Origin: a virus
Direction: 5' to 3' (one strand)
IMG/VR virus record: IMGVR_UViG_3300041955_000315
Span: 1-48,764 of that record
Length of the DNA: 48,764 nt
The notes beneath the pieces are model-generated. The model was given only the letters and a program-made list of their open reading frames with translations, was not told the DNA's origin and made no database searches. Shown here one piece after another: positions 39,807-47,984 of the stretch (its first letter is position 1; the number at the start of each line of letters is the position of its first letter). A program made the position numbers and the translations under genes.

Positions 39807-39874
39807 GCCGGCGCCCGCCGCGTGTGGACAGCGGGCACCGGCTCAGGTCGTAAACGCCTACGTCTGGGAGGCGT
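39807..39874. other. Two hairpins after the cement gene
   Basis: GCCGGCGCCCGC (39807-39818) pairs with GCGGGCACCGGC (39831-39842) with one mismatch; ACGCCT (39854-39859) pairs with AGGCGT (39869-39874). Both lie in the spacer after the stop of the cement gene on the leftward transcript. Confidence 0.55.
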
Positions 39875-40464
39875 CAGGGCGCTACGACGAAACCACCACC
39901 GTAATTGCCCAACGTCGTCGGGCCATCCGGGCGGCCCATCGACATTCCCGCGAAGGCGACCGAGCCTTGCGTGAAGGTGCCGGTGATCTGGTAGAGCAGC
40001 CGGATGAAACGCGGCATTGCGCCGCCAACACCAGCCGCTGCCGCGGCACGACGCGAGAAGTCGGGCAACGGGATCAGCGCCGACGCAAGCAAGTTCGCCG
40101 CCGTCAAGGTCGGGCCGGTTTCGCCAAAGGTGACAAAGCTCAGACCAGCGATCGTGCCGCCGAGATTATCGACGGCACCTTGATAGGCGATGTTGAGTGT
40201 GGCACCGGCGCCGACGAACGGCAGCGTCGATGATACAAACATCGTCATGTTGAGTCGGACGGGACCGATGCCGAGATCTTCACCCCAAACCGATTGGTTC
40301 GGCGGGATTTTGAAGTTCGGCGTCGGATTGTCGTAGACAGACCCGGTGAGCATGAGACCTTCGGAAAGGTCGAGCACGCCGGTCGAGGCGACGTTGACGG
40401 AGCCGGCGATGTTGCGTGCAACGCCGTTGAGGCCGTCAAAGATTAGGTTTTGGTCTGTTTGGAT
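39874..40464 (-). CDS. Bbp16-like capsid cement protein, start codon problem
   Basis: 196 residues if read from codon 40464-40462. The sequence QTDQNLIFDGLNGVARNIAG, then VASTGVLDLSEG, is the natural start of a Bbp16-type cement protein. DLGIGPVRLNMTMFVS, ASALIPLPDFSRRA and MPRFIRLLYQITGTFTQG complete the fold. AAGGAG lies eight bases before 40464, yet that codon is ATC, not ATG, and no ATG, GTG or TTG occurs in frame before GTG 40377, which would remove 29 residues. Either ATC is used, the base is wrong, or the protein is shortened. It cements the capsid surface and follows the major capsid gene, separated by the HNH gene. Confidence 0.65.
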   Translation of the reverse strand: MQTDQNLIFDGLNGVARNIAGSVNVASTGVLDLSEGLMLTGSVYDNPTPNFKIPPNQSVWGEDLGIGPVRLNMTMFVSSTLPFVGAGATLNIAYQGAVDNLGGTIAGLSFVTFGETGPTLTAANLLASALIPLPDFSRRAAAAAGVGGAMPRFIRLLYQITGTFTQGSVAFAGMSMGRPDGPTTLGNYGGGFVVAP

Positions 40465-40533
40465 GACACGTACTCCTTGATTGTGGTGTTTGCACTTCCT
40501 ATAATCTTATCACCTTCCATTGGGGAAACGGCG

Positions 40534-41040
40534 ATGAAGAGGCATAGGAATGTGAGCTACGCGCGGGTGCGAGAGCTATTTGACTATCAGCCCAAAACCG
40601 GCAAGCTGATTTGGCTTGTCGCTCACGGTCGATGGAAACGCATACCCGCTGGGACAGCCGCGGGAACGCTGACGACAGCTAACCATCTTGTCGTGAGAAT
40701 CGATGGCGATAATTATCTTTGCCACCGCGTTATATGGCTCTGGGTGACGGGCAAATGGCCCGCAAACGAAATCGACCACAGAGATTTAAACGGCTCGAAC
40801 AATAAATGGTCCAACCTTCGCACTGCCACACACGCCCAAAACAACCAGAACAAGAAGGTCCAGAAAAACAGCAGGACCAAGTTCAAGGGCGTCCAGAAAA
40901 TTATATCTGGTAGGTGGAGAGCCTATATTAGCATAGGGAGGAAGTTCAGACACATCGGAATGTTCGATACGCCGCAGGAAGCACGTAGGGCGTATCTTAA
41001 GGCCGCCAAAAGACTCTATGGCGATTTTGCTCGCGGCTAG
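40534..41040 (+). CDS. HNH-AP2 homing endonuclease
   Basis: 168 residues from ATG 40534 (a longer frame starts at 40450). H64 and the HNH core IDHRDLNGSNNKWSNLR (D81-H82, N90, N94) are complete, followed by an AP2 DNA-binding domain at about 115-165 (TKFKGVQKI, WRAYISIGRKFRHIGMFDT, EARRAYLKAAKRLYGDFA). It runs opposite to its neighbours and fills the gap between the major capsid and cement genes exactly; its TAG overlaps the capsid TAG. Composition is AT-richer. Such enzymes cut cognate sites in related phages and spread by repair. Confidence 0.85.
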   Translation: MKRHRNVSYARVRELFDYQPKTGKLIWLVAHGRWKRIPAGTAAGTLTTANHLVVRIDGDNYLCHRVIWLWVTGKWPANEIDHRDLNGSNNKWSNLRTATHAQNNQNKKVQKNSRTKFKGVQKIISGRWRAYISIGRKFRHIGMFDTPQEARRAYLKAAKRLYGDFARG

Positions 41041-42074
41041 CTCAACGCCGCTTCGGCGTTGATCAGCGCGTCATTGATGCGAAGCGGGACACCCCGGTAT
41101 TCGAGGATCGGTTGGCCGGCGTATTCCGTCGGCTTAAGCAGCACGTTCTTGTCGCGAATCGCCTGGATTGCGGCGTACTGCGCGACTGTGCGGTTCCAGT
41201 AGAAGGCCGGGCGGATGCTTGGGCTCGGCTGGTTCGGCGCATCGACCTTGGTGATGCCGGTCATGCGACGGCCCGCCGTCGGCATGCGGTAGAGCGCCTT
41301 GTTCATGATCGCGAACAGATCCGGCGGCGAGGGCCCGGCTAGGCCCGCGGTCGTGGTGTCGATGTTGCAGATGCGGCAGAAATACTGCCAGTTCTTGATG
41401 TGAATGCCCATCTTCCACATGAAGAGCGAGGTGTAGGCTTCGAATTCGCGGTTGTTGACATCGAAGCCGGGACGGATATCGCCCTTGTCTTCGAATACCA
41501 ATCCGGCCTTGGAGGCCTTCGGATAGAAGCCGAAGCCCGTTTGCTCGCCCCAGCAGGCCAGCCAAATCGAAGCGTTCGATGAGCCGGTGCCGCCGGCGTT
41601 GAGGCAGTTGACCGCGTTCTGCGCGTTCAACGTATTGATCGTATTCCAGCGCGGCGATAGCCCGGTGAACTGCGCCTGCGTCACGGCCTCATTGCCGTAG
41701 AAGATGGTGGTTGCCATCTGCTGCGACAGACCTGCGAGATGCGCGTTGTCTTCCGACAAGCGGACCTCGGCGATTTGGCCGTCAAGCTCGGCGAGCGAGC
41801 GATCGACGCGGCTGTAAGCCACGAGCTCGCCAATGGTGTCGGTCACCTGGGCGGTGGTCGACTTGGTGAACGCAACACCCTGGTAGAAGTTGCGCCACGT
41901 GCCCTGCGGCAGACCGGTGCGGACTGTACCGGTATGGCCGAGCGGTTGGTTGCCTTCGCGGATCAGTAGATCATCGAAAACTTCGTTGCACTGCGCGAGC
42001 AGCTCGCCGATGTCGTCGATGCTGCCGTCGGGACCGACACGTCGGGCCCAATCAGCGAGCGTAAGATAGGCCAT
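41037..42074 (-). CDS. Major capsid protein (BPP-1/Bbp17-like)
   Basis: 345 residues with no signal or low-complexity part. TLADWARRVGPDGSIDDIGELL and NEVFDDLLIREGNQPLGHTGTVRTGLPQ at the start, AQVTDTIGELVAYSRVDRSLAEL, FYGNEAVTQAQFTGLSPRW, and the end YRGVPLRINDALINAEAALS are typical of the HK97-fold capsid proteins of BPP-1-like podoviruses. The length is as expected. It is followed by the cement gene and preceded by the scaffold gene. The ATG at 42074 has GGAG six bases upstream in an initiation region shared with the 251-residue gene. Confidence 0.8.
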   Translation of the reverse strand: MAYLTLADWARRVGPDGSIDDIGELLAQCNEVFDDLLIREGNQPLGHTGTVRTGLPQGTWRNFYQGVAFTKSTTAQVTDTIGELVAYSRVDRSLAELDGQIAEVRLSEDNAHLAGLSQQMATTIFYGNEAVTQAQFTGLSPRWNTINTLNAQNAVNCLNAGGTGSSNASIWLACWGEQTGFGFYPKASKAGLVFEDKGDIRPGFDVNNREFEAYTSLFMWKMGIHIKNWQYFCRICNIDTTTAGLAGPSPPDLFAIMNKALYRMPTAGRRMTGITKVDAPNQPSPSIRPAFYWNRTVAQYAAIQAIRDKNVLLKPTEYAGQPILEYRGVPLRINDALINAEAALS

Positions 42075-42086
42075 TCATGGCTCCAT
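42069..42086 (-). promoter_or_regulatory. Shared 18-bp translation initiation region (copy at the capsid gene)
   Basis: Read leftward: ATGGAGCCATGAATGGCC. It contains GGAG, a three-codon mini-frame (ATG GAG CCA TGA) and the true ATG. An identical copy is at 39772-39789 before the 251-residue gene. Confidence 0.6.
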
Positions 42087-42092
42087 CGTTGA

Positions 42093-42201
42093 GCGCCCGC
42101 CAGCTGCGGGCGCACGGGGAAAGCGGCGTCTCACGACGCTGCAGGTGTTTAGATTTCCGTCAGGCGCCCGCGCACGCGCCCCAAAAGAGGCGACGCGGGC
42201 G
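42093..42201. other. Hairpins between scaffold and capsid genes
   Basis: GCGCCCGC (42093-42100) pairs with GCGGGCGC (42106-42113) over CAGCT; CGCCCGCG (42165-42172) pairs with CGCGGGCG (42194-42201). They occupy the 132-base spacer, the longest in the head block. No T-run; possible RNA-stability or processing elements that set the high capsid yield. Confidence 0.5.
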
Positions 42202-42206
42202 AGGCA

Positions 42207-43205
42207 TCAACCGGCGCCGTTGCTGGCCGGTGTGGTGTTGCGATAGCGATTGACACCGCGCTGCTGAGCGCTTGGGTTAGGAGCACGCGGCGGCATAGCC
42301 GGACGTGCTCTGCCTTCTTTGACAAAGGTCTCGCCGGCCCAATTCAGCAGGCGCAGGAAGGAAGCGCGGTTGGCGATTCCGGTCGCCCGGAAATCATCCA
42401 ACAGCTGTTTTCTCTCGGCAGCAATCGCATCAGCGGAGCGCGGATTGCTCGAAGTCTGATCGCGCAAGCCGTAAGCATCGAGCACCGACATCACGGTACG
42501 GATGGCAGTGTCGTGGCGAGAGCCGCCAAGAACCGGATCGGCCATCACCTCGTCGCGCGACTTGCGTTGCTGTTCGGCAAAGACATCCCATTGCCGCTCG
42601 CTCACACGCTGCTCAACTTCGTGAGCGATACGCGTGACCTCATCCAGATGCAGGTTGAGAAGTTTCTGAGCGGATTCGGGCGCGGCCCTTACTTCTTGCA
42701 GAATGCCGGTGAAGGCATTCATGCGCTCCGGGTTCACGTCCTCCGGCTTGATGGTTTCCGGCAACGTGAACTTGTACTCGATCGGCGCCGGGGGCTCGGC
42801 GGGTTTGGCTTCGCCAGGCTTCTCGCCTGGTTTGGCTTCCGCAGCCGCGGGCTCCTTCTTATCCGAGGGCTTAGCCTCAGCCGGTTTGGCGGCGTCCTTG
42901 GCGGGCGCGGCCTCTCCGGGCTTTAGGGGCTCAGCCGTGGGTTTGGCGGCCTCGTCGAGTATCGAGGGCGCAAATTCTTTTGCCGGCTTCTCAGCGGCCG
43001 GCGCTGCCGCAAGGGGCGCGCCTTCGGCCGGCTTTGGCGCTTCGGCAGCCGGCGCAGCCAACTCCGCCGGAGCTGCCGCCGCAGGGGCAGGAGCCGCCGG
43101 CGCCGCTGCGGACGCGGCCGCGGCCGCGGCTTCGGCGGAAGCTGCAGGTGTCGCCGCGGCGAGTGCCGGATCAGCGGGCGCAGTGGCGGCAGGTGTTTCA
43201 GCCAT
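42207..43205 (-). CDS. Scaffolding protein with long Ala/Pro-rich arm
   Basis: 332 residues. The first 145 are low complexity (Ala, Pro, Lys, Glu; motifs AAPAAPAPAA, KPGEAKPAE). The conserved part begins at IEYKFTLPETIKPEDVNPERM, then FTGILQEVRAAPESAQKLLNLHLDEV and a helix (QWDVFAEQQRKSRDEVMADPVLGG). It ends with a helical capsid-binding-type tail. Encoded directly before the major capsid gene, the usual place of a scaffold. A protease role is not seen. Confidence 0.7.
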   Translation of the reverse strand: MAETPAATAPADPALAAATPAASAEAAAAAASAAAPAAPAPAAAAPAELAAPAAEAPKPAEGAPLAAAPAAEKPAKEFAPSILDEAAKPTAEPLKPGEAAPAKDAAKPAEAKPSDKKEPAAAEAKPGEKPGEAKPAEPPAPIEYKFTLPETIKPEDVNPERMNAFTGILQEVRAAPESAQKLLNLHLDEVTRIAHEVEQRVSERQWDVFAEQQRKSRDEVMADPVLGGSRHDTAIRTVMSVLDAYGLRDQTSSNPRSADAIAAERKQLLDDFRATGIANRASFLRLLNWAGETFVKEGRARPAMPPRAPNPSAQQRGVNRYRNTTPASNGAG

Positions 43206-43208
43206 GCT

Positions 43209-43691
43209 TTATTTTTCCTTCTTCGGCGACGTCTTCTTGCGTGCGGCAGCGGCTGCCTCTTCGGCCGCGATACGCTGCTGCTCGTCCGCCATTTCCTCGA
43301 TCGGTGTGATGCCGCTCGGCTCGCTCTCGGGCTGGGCCGTGGCCTCTTTGGCCTTCATCGCCGCCTGCGCGCGCGCAATGCGACCGCGCCGTTCGCGCAC
43401 CATCTGAAGGAAACGATCGGGGCAATGCTGCTCGAGCTTGATGCGCCACCAGCGGCCGGCACGGGCCAAACCATCGCGCATCGCCATCCCGAGCGCATCG
43501 CCGTCGTTGAGATAGAGATCGCGGCCCTCGCAGGAGTAGTCGAGGAAGCGCTCCATCAGATAGCGGCCTTGCGGCGTACCCATGAAAGCGTTGAGAGCCT
43601 CGCTGTCCCAATGCTCGACGCGATCGGCTTCCTCGGCGCGCTTTCCGGCTTCCGGATCGTTGCTGTCGGGAGCGGTAAACTTGATTGCCAA
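43209..43691 (-). CDS. Bbp19-like phage structural protein
   Basis: 160 residues. AFMGTPQGRYLMERFLDYS, then ALGMAMRDGLARAGRWWRIKLEQHCPDRFLQMVRERRG, is the Bbp19-type domain (T-x-x-G-R-x-x-M, G-R, final M-x-x-E). A charged Ala/Glu/Lys tail follows (EEAAAAARKKTSPKKEK). It precedes the scaffold gene by three bases, as in BPP-1-like head modules. The exact role of the family is not known to me. Confidence 0.7.
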   Translation of the reverse strand: MAIKFTAPDSNDPEAGKRAEEADRVEHWDSEALNAFMGTPQGRYLMERFLDYSCEGRDLYLNDGDALGMAMRDGLARAGRWWRIKLEQHCPDRFLQMVRERRGRIARAQAAMKAKEATAQPESEPSGITPIEEMADEQQRIAAEEAAAAARKKTSPKKEK

Positions 43692-43895
43692 TTATTGGCT
43701 CTTGCTGGCGCCTTCGGCCTCTTCGACAACGGCCTTTGCCGCATCGCCTACGGCTTCAATCACCGGGCCATATTGCGTCGCCTCGGCCTCGGCCGCTGCG
43801 ATCAGCGGCGTGAGCTCAGGATGCAAGCCTCCCAAATAAAGGCCGCTTTCGAGCACTTTGGCGACCGCCAGGACAAGCTTTGCCATCGCATTCAT
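43692..43895 (-). CDS. Small helical phage protein (67 residues)
   Basis: Starts at ATG 43895 after AAGGAAAC (MNAMAKLVLAVAKVLESG). The frame also opens at 43964, seven bases after the previous stop, which would add an Arg-rich segment (LRRRRILRRARKAQQRR). I favour the shorter form because of the ribosome site. The rest is Ala/Glu-rich and helical (LIAAAEAEATQYGPVIEAVGDAAKAVVEEAEG). Function unknown. Confidence 0.55.
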   Translation of the reverse strand: MNAMAKLVLAVAKVLESGLYLGGLHPELTPLIAAAEAEATQYGPVIEAVGDAAKAVVEEAEGASKSQ

Positions 43896-43971
43896 CGATT
43901 GTTTCCTTCGCTGTTGGGCCTTGCGCGCGCGCCGCAGGATCCGGCGACGGCGAAGTGATCGCATTTCCAGA

Positions 43972-45312
43972 TTAGCAGTGCGTTACGATGCCCTTGGACA
44001 CCGTGACAGTCGCAGCCGTTACGCCAGAGACACAGTCAACGCCGGCGGTGGCTCCAACCGTATAGCCAGCGCTATTAACTGCCGACGAAAACACCGCCTG
44101 GCTCGCGCCGAGCTCAAGCGTATTGTTGCCGCTCGCCGCATCGGAATAAATCAGCCAAGATCGATTGCTGCCGCTCGACCACCAGCTAATCGCCTGCTCG
44201 TAGCTATTGCCCGCAAGCGCGATCGCATCCGGAGGGCTGAAAAGTGTGCTGTCGAGCGCATTCTGCCGGAACACGATGCCGTGCGCAAACCCGTGGGCGT
44301 TTGTTTGGCTGGCATCATAATTCGACTGAACGATCAACCCGACGGAAGCACTATACTCCGTGTAGTCCGAAATCGGAGTGCCGTTGCCGGTCTCAAGCTG
44401 GAATCCTACGGTGCCCCCAATTGTGGGAACATTTGACGGGTTGATCTCGATAACCGTCGAATACCGATTGACAACCGAAGCCTCGCCAAGACCGTAAGCA
44501 TACCCATTTGCAGTTAAACGGTGACCCTCACTATAAAAAGGCCAAGCGCCCAAAGTGGAAGAGCTGTCAGCGAAAGCATAGGACGAAAAGCCTTGCGCCG
44601 TGCCTGCCGTTGTGCTTGTGCGAGTGAATGACTGAACACCGCCGTAACCGCTCGCCACGCTGTTGACGAGTAGGGACGCAGTGATCGTTGCGCCACCTGG
44701 CGGTACGTAGGTTGAAGTATTTGCCCAATAGGCACCAATCTGCAGGCCGTTTCCAGATGTAATCCCGGGCGCCGCCGTTGTGGACCCGATGACAACGCCG
44801 CCTTTAACCGGGTTGAGCAGCAGAGGAAGCGGGTTGTTGAAATTCAGATCCCTGGTCTGGATCCAGGCAGGATACGGCGCCGAATCGTAAGTACCCATCG
44901 CCAAAGCCACACCGGCCGCGTCCCTAAATTCGATCGCGGACAGTCCGGTCGCAAGCGAACTCGGCGTGGCAGCCATGCCGAGAATAAAAAGAGGCGAATA
45001 GGGCGAAACAGCCGCGCCTATTCCCAAGACCGAAATTGAATTTCCAGCGGTCGCAGGACCGCCATTACCAGGGAAAACAGGAAACGAACCGGCCGGCGCA
45101 TTTGTCTGCAATCCGGTAAGGCTGCTCGTAGCGACGATATCAGCAAGCGTCTGCCGGATTGTATATTGATCAGAACCCGGAAACGCATTTGTGTAGAACG
45201 AACCAATCTCATTCGCCATCTGCGTTGGGCTTAAAACGCGCCCAGTCTGCGCGGCCGCGCCACTGCAAAGCGCGAGGAAAAGGCAAAATACCGAAGCGAT
45301 CCGCCGCATCAT
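43972..45312 (-). CDS. Secreted fibre-like protein upstream of the head genes
   Basis: 446 residues from ATG 45312 (MMRRIASVFC), in ATGA overlap with the previous stop. A classic signal peptide ends GAAA-QT. SPTQMANEIGSFYTNAF, DAAGVALAMGTYDSAPYPAW, NPVKGGVVIGSTTAAPG and the terminal TVTVSKGIVTHC are typical of phage tail-spike/fibre ends, with beta-solenoid-like Gly/Ser/Thr sequence between. It is far from the other fibres, among portal and head genes, and less GC-rich than they are. Either a host-range protein or a secreted lysogen protein. Confidence 0.65.
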   Translation of the reverse strand: MMRRIASVFCLFLALCSGAAAQTGRVLSPTQMANEIGSFYTNAFPGSDQYTIRQTLADIVATSSLTGLQTNAPAGSFPVFPGNGGPATAGNSISVLGIGAAVSPYSPLFILGMAATPSSLATGLSAIEFRDAAGVALAMGTYDSAPYPAWIQTRDLNFNNPLPLLLNPVKGGVVIGSTTAAPGITSGNGLQIGAYWANTSTYVPPGGATITASLLVNSVASGYGGVQSFTRTSTTAGTAQGFSSYAFADSSSTLGAWPFYSEGHRLTANGYAYGLGEASVVNRYSTVIEINPSNVPTIGGTVGFQLETGNGTPISDYTEYSASVGLIVQSNYDASQTNAHGFAHGIVFRQNALDSTLFSPPDAIALAGNSYEQAISWWSSGSNRSWLIYSDAASGNNTLELGASQAVFSSAVNSAGYTVGATAGVDCVSGVTAATVTVSKGIVTHC

Positions 45313-45866
45313 TGCAGCCGCGCGCTCCGGCCACCCCATTCGGAAGCAACCCTAAGCGGCGAGCTCGCGATCGCCATGTCGTGCGCCTTGTCGCGCATCA
45401 TGTCGAATTGATTGGCATAACGCGTCCAGCGCAGATCCATGCGCTGGCCGAGCGCTATCTGCCGCGCGCCATTGCCGGCATCACGCAAGCCGTTGAGGAT
45501 GCGGCTATTGGCGTCGGTCCAGCTCATCTCGCCGCCGAAGACTTGCGCGCTGTCTTTCGCGTCTTCCGGGCGATTGAAACCAGCTTCTTGCACCACGGCT
45601 TTCCGCAGCTGGTCGAGGAACGCGGCGAGCGCGTTCCATAAATCGGGGTTTTTCCAGCGCGCCATGTTACGGGCGCCGTCCGAAGCAAGTTTAAGGCCCT
45701 CGACAATGCGCTCATAGCTTTCGAATTCGCGCATCAAGGTGCCGCGCTTTTCCTGGGCGACTTCCTCCGTGACCGGCGTGGCCGGATCGAAGGCAGCGGT
45801 ATCGTCGCCAAAATCTTGCCCCTGCGCTGCAGCACGCACGGCAGTTTTTTCGTCAAGCTCGCTCAT
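45309..45866 (-). CDS. Helical head-region protein (185 residues)
   Basis: An acidic N-terminus (ELDEKTAVRAAAQGQDFGDD) is followed by long helices (TLMREFESYERIVEGLKLASDG, LAAFLDQLRKAVVQEAGF, ANSRILNGLRDAGNGARQIALGQRMDLRWTRY). No enzymatic motif or signal. It overlaps the previous gene by 14 bases and the secreted fibre-like gene by ATGA. Located right after the portal, it may be a head-completion or portal-associated protein. Confidence 0.6.
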   Translation of the reverse strand: MSELDEKTAVRAAAQGQDFGDDTAAFDPATPVTEEVAQEKRGTLMREFESYERIVEGLKLASDGARNMARWKNPDLWNALAAFLDQLRKAVVQEAGFNRPEDAKDSAQVFGGEMSWTDANSRILNGLRDAGNGARQIALGQRMDLRWTRYANQFDMMRDKAHDMAIASSPLRVASEWGGRSARLQ

Positions 45867-46104
45867 CGCAATGCTCCCGAACCATCCAGCCCCGATAGCC
45901 CGGCGGCTTTTCCCAGAGGCGCTGGTGAGCTTCCAGCCCTTTCACTTTCAGTCCACATACGCTTCGGTTTGCACCCGGCGAAACCGGTTCGACCGGAATA
46001 ATCTCGAAAGCGGGGCCACACATTGGGCCAGTAAAAACTAAAGGGCCGCTTACGCGGTAGATTTCTCCCTGGCACAGGATCCGATCATTTAATTGGAATC
46101 TCAT
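45853..46104 (-). CDS. Small beta-rich protein after the portal (83 residues)
   Basis: MRFQLNDRILCQGEIYRVSGPLVFTGPMCGPAFEIIPVEPV reads as a small SH3-like barrel; VCGLKVKGLEAHQRLWEKPPG follows. Starts in ATGA overlap with the portal stop and overlaps the next gene by 14 bases. Four cysteines. No family recognised; virion or assembly factor likely by position only. Confidence 0.55.
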   Translation of the reverse strand: MRFQLNDRILCQGEIYRVSGPLVFTGPMCGPAFEIIPVEPVSPGANRSVCGLKVKGLEAHQRLWEKPPGYRGWMVREHCDERA

Positions 46105-47984
46105 GCACCTGCCCCTTGCTGCGCCGGCACCAGGCCGCCGGCCGCACCACCGCCGCCACCGAGCGAGCCGAGCATCGCCTGCGCCGCGTTCATGCCGCCG
46201 CCCACATCGACCGCACCGAAATTCTTGGCCGCATCGGCCATTGCCGGCAGCGTCGTCGTCGCGGCCTCCTGCTGTTGCTTTTGCTGCATCTGCTGCGCGC
46301 GCATTGCCCGGATCTTGTCGATCGTATCCTTGTCGTTGATCGCCTTGTGCGTCACCGAGAGGTCATCGGCATATTCGGTCAGCATTTCGTCCCAGTTAAC
46401 AATGTCGACCGCCTCGTTATGGACGCTCGAAACCTCTTGAACCATTTTGACGAAGCGCTCCGTCGAGGCCGTGCGCGCCGCTTTCTGCGCGAGATAAAGC
46501 ATGCCGATATATTCGATTTTCATCGGGATGCCAATGAGCGACTTCGGCATCGGCGGCAGCAGCTTCTTGCGCATCATGATCGCGAGAATTCGTTTGATCG
46601 CGAGGCTTGCGCCCTCGTTCTGAAAGCGATCGATCACCGGCCCGAGCACCGTGAGCTTTTCCTGCTGCCGCTGTGCCACCTCGTAGGCCGTCATGTCCTT
46701 GGTGGCCTGGGCCAGCATCAAAAACAGGTCGTTGAAAAATCCGGTCTTAATGCGGGTCTGGATCTCCTTGATGTCGGCGGTGATGCCGGGCATTCCTTGC
46801 GGATCGACCTTGATGATCGGCTGAATGCCCTTGCTGGTGTCGGTCGTGTAGTTCAGATGACCGGGCAGCATCGAACTCGGCTGGTTCTTTAATTCGATCG
46901 GCGCGTTGAGCGGCGGCCGCACCACCTTCTCGAGCAGCTCGGCCTTGCGCCGCGTTTCTTGCTGCAGTTGCATGACGTCGCCGAGCGAGATCATGCCCGG
47001 ACAATTGCTGCCATACGGATCATTGCCGTTTACGGCCCAGCGCGGCGCGATGAACGGCAGATCCTTAAAGCCGCGCTTGGAAAGCGGTTGATCGGAAGCG
47101 CGCGCCCAAACCCAATAGACCTCGCGGTAGGCAAAACCGCCTGGAATTACGCCGACTTCAGTTTGGTCGCCGTCGCGCTGGATTGGGAAATTCGGCTCGA
47201 TCGCATGCGCGATAATAAACTCGCGCTCGAGTGCAGAACCTTTCTGCTCCCAAAGCTGCTGCACGTCAGACGGACAGGCCCTCAGTCCGAATTCTTCGAC
47301 CATCTGAGAGACAGTCAGAACATATTGCCGATCGAGGCCCTCGGGGCGGAAGGTTGAGCCGACCAGGATATAATATTCGCCGACCACCGGAACGTAGCAG
47401 CGAATGATGTCTTCCTCGTCTTCGTAGATCAGCATCGGCGAGGTGCCGAACCAGACCAAATCGCTAAAAAGCTGGGTGGCCATGTCGTAGAAGTTCGACT
47501 CGGCCATCACCGTATAGACGCGATCCTCAAGCGCTTCGTACCAAAGCTGACCGGGCCGATCTAATTCGAAGTTGGCAAGGCCGGGCTTAAACTTGAACCA
47601 CGGCCGCGAGGAGCTCATCAGCCCCTCTTTCATGCCGGCGGCGCACACCTGCGCGGCATAAGTCGCGGTTGGGTCGACGATCGCCTGGCTGATCGGCAGC
47701 CCGCGCACCATCGAATTCGGCACCGGCTGGTCGACTCCGCCTTGGCTCAGCCAAAGGCTGCGGCGCGGATTGCCGTATTGCGCGATGAGCGCCCAATGCT
47801 CGATCCAGGAAAACCGCCAGGAGCGCTGCATCATCAACCGCGCTTCGAGGTGAGTGCGCTCGCGGCTCCATTCCTCGGCGAGATCCTCGCGCGTATGTTC
47901 GGGCGGAGCTTGCGGCTGCTCTAGGGCAAGCAACAACGGTGACGCGCGCTCGTAGCGTGCGATCTTCTCGGCCGAGATTGGCAA
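46101..47984 (-). CDS. Portal protein (head-tail connector)
   Basis: 627 residues. EEWSRERTHLEARLMMQRSWRFSW, the W/Y-rich QLWYEALEDRVYTVMAESNFYDMATQLFSDLVWFGTSPMLIYED, DLPFIAPRWAVNGNDPYGSNCPGM, KRILAIMMRKKLLPPMP and a Gln-rich C-terminal helix (RAMRAQQMQQKQQQEA) match the podovirus head-tail connector family. The twelve-copy ring is the DNA gate and the nucleus of head assembly. The Gly-rich end is probably disordered. Length is normal for BPP-1-like phages. Confidence 0.85.
   Translation of the reverse strand: MPISAEKIARYERASPLLLALEQPQAPPEHTREDLAEEWSRERTHLEARLMMQRSWRFSWIEHWALIAQYGNPRRSLWLSQGGVDQPVPNSMVRGLPISQAIVDPTATYAAQVCAAGMKEGLMSSSRPWFKFKPGLANFELDRPGQLWYEALEDRVYTVMAESNFYDMATQLFSDLVWFGTSPMLIYEDEEDIIRCYVPVVGEYYILVGSTFRPEGLDRQYVLTVSQMVEEFGLRACPSDVQQLWEQKGSALEREFIIAHAIEPNFPIQRDGDQTEVGVIPGGFAYREVYWVWARASDQPLSKRGFKDLPFIAPRWAVNGNDPYGSNCPGMISLGDVMQLQQETRRKAELLEKVVRPPLNAPIELKNQPSSMLPGHLNYTTDTSKGIQPIIKVDPQGMPGITADIKEIQTRIKTGFFNDLFLMLAQATKDMTAYEVAQRQQEKLTVLGPVIDRFQNEGASLAIKRILAIMMRKKLLPPMPKSLIGIPMKIEYIGMLYLAQKAARTASTERFVKMVQEVSSVHNEAVDIVNWDEMLTEYADDLSVTHKAINDKDTIDKIRAMRAQQMQQKQQQEAATTTLPAMADAAKNFGAVDVGGGMNAAQAMLGSLGGGGGAAGGLVPAQQGAGA

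Noticed and set aside
43896-43964. Arg-rich N-terminal extension of the 67-residue protein
   Set aside because: The internal ATG has a better ribosome site; the extension could still be used.
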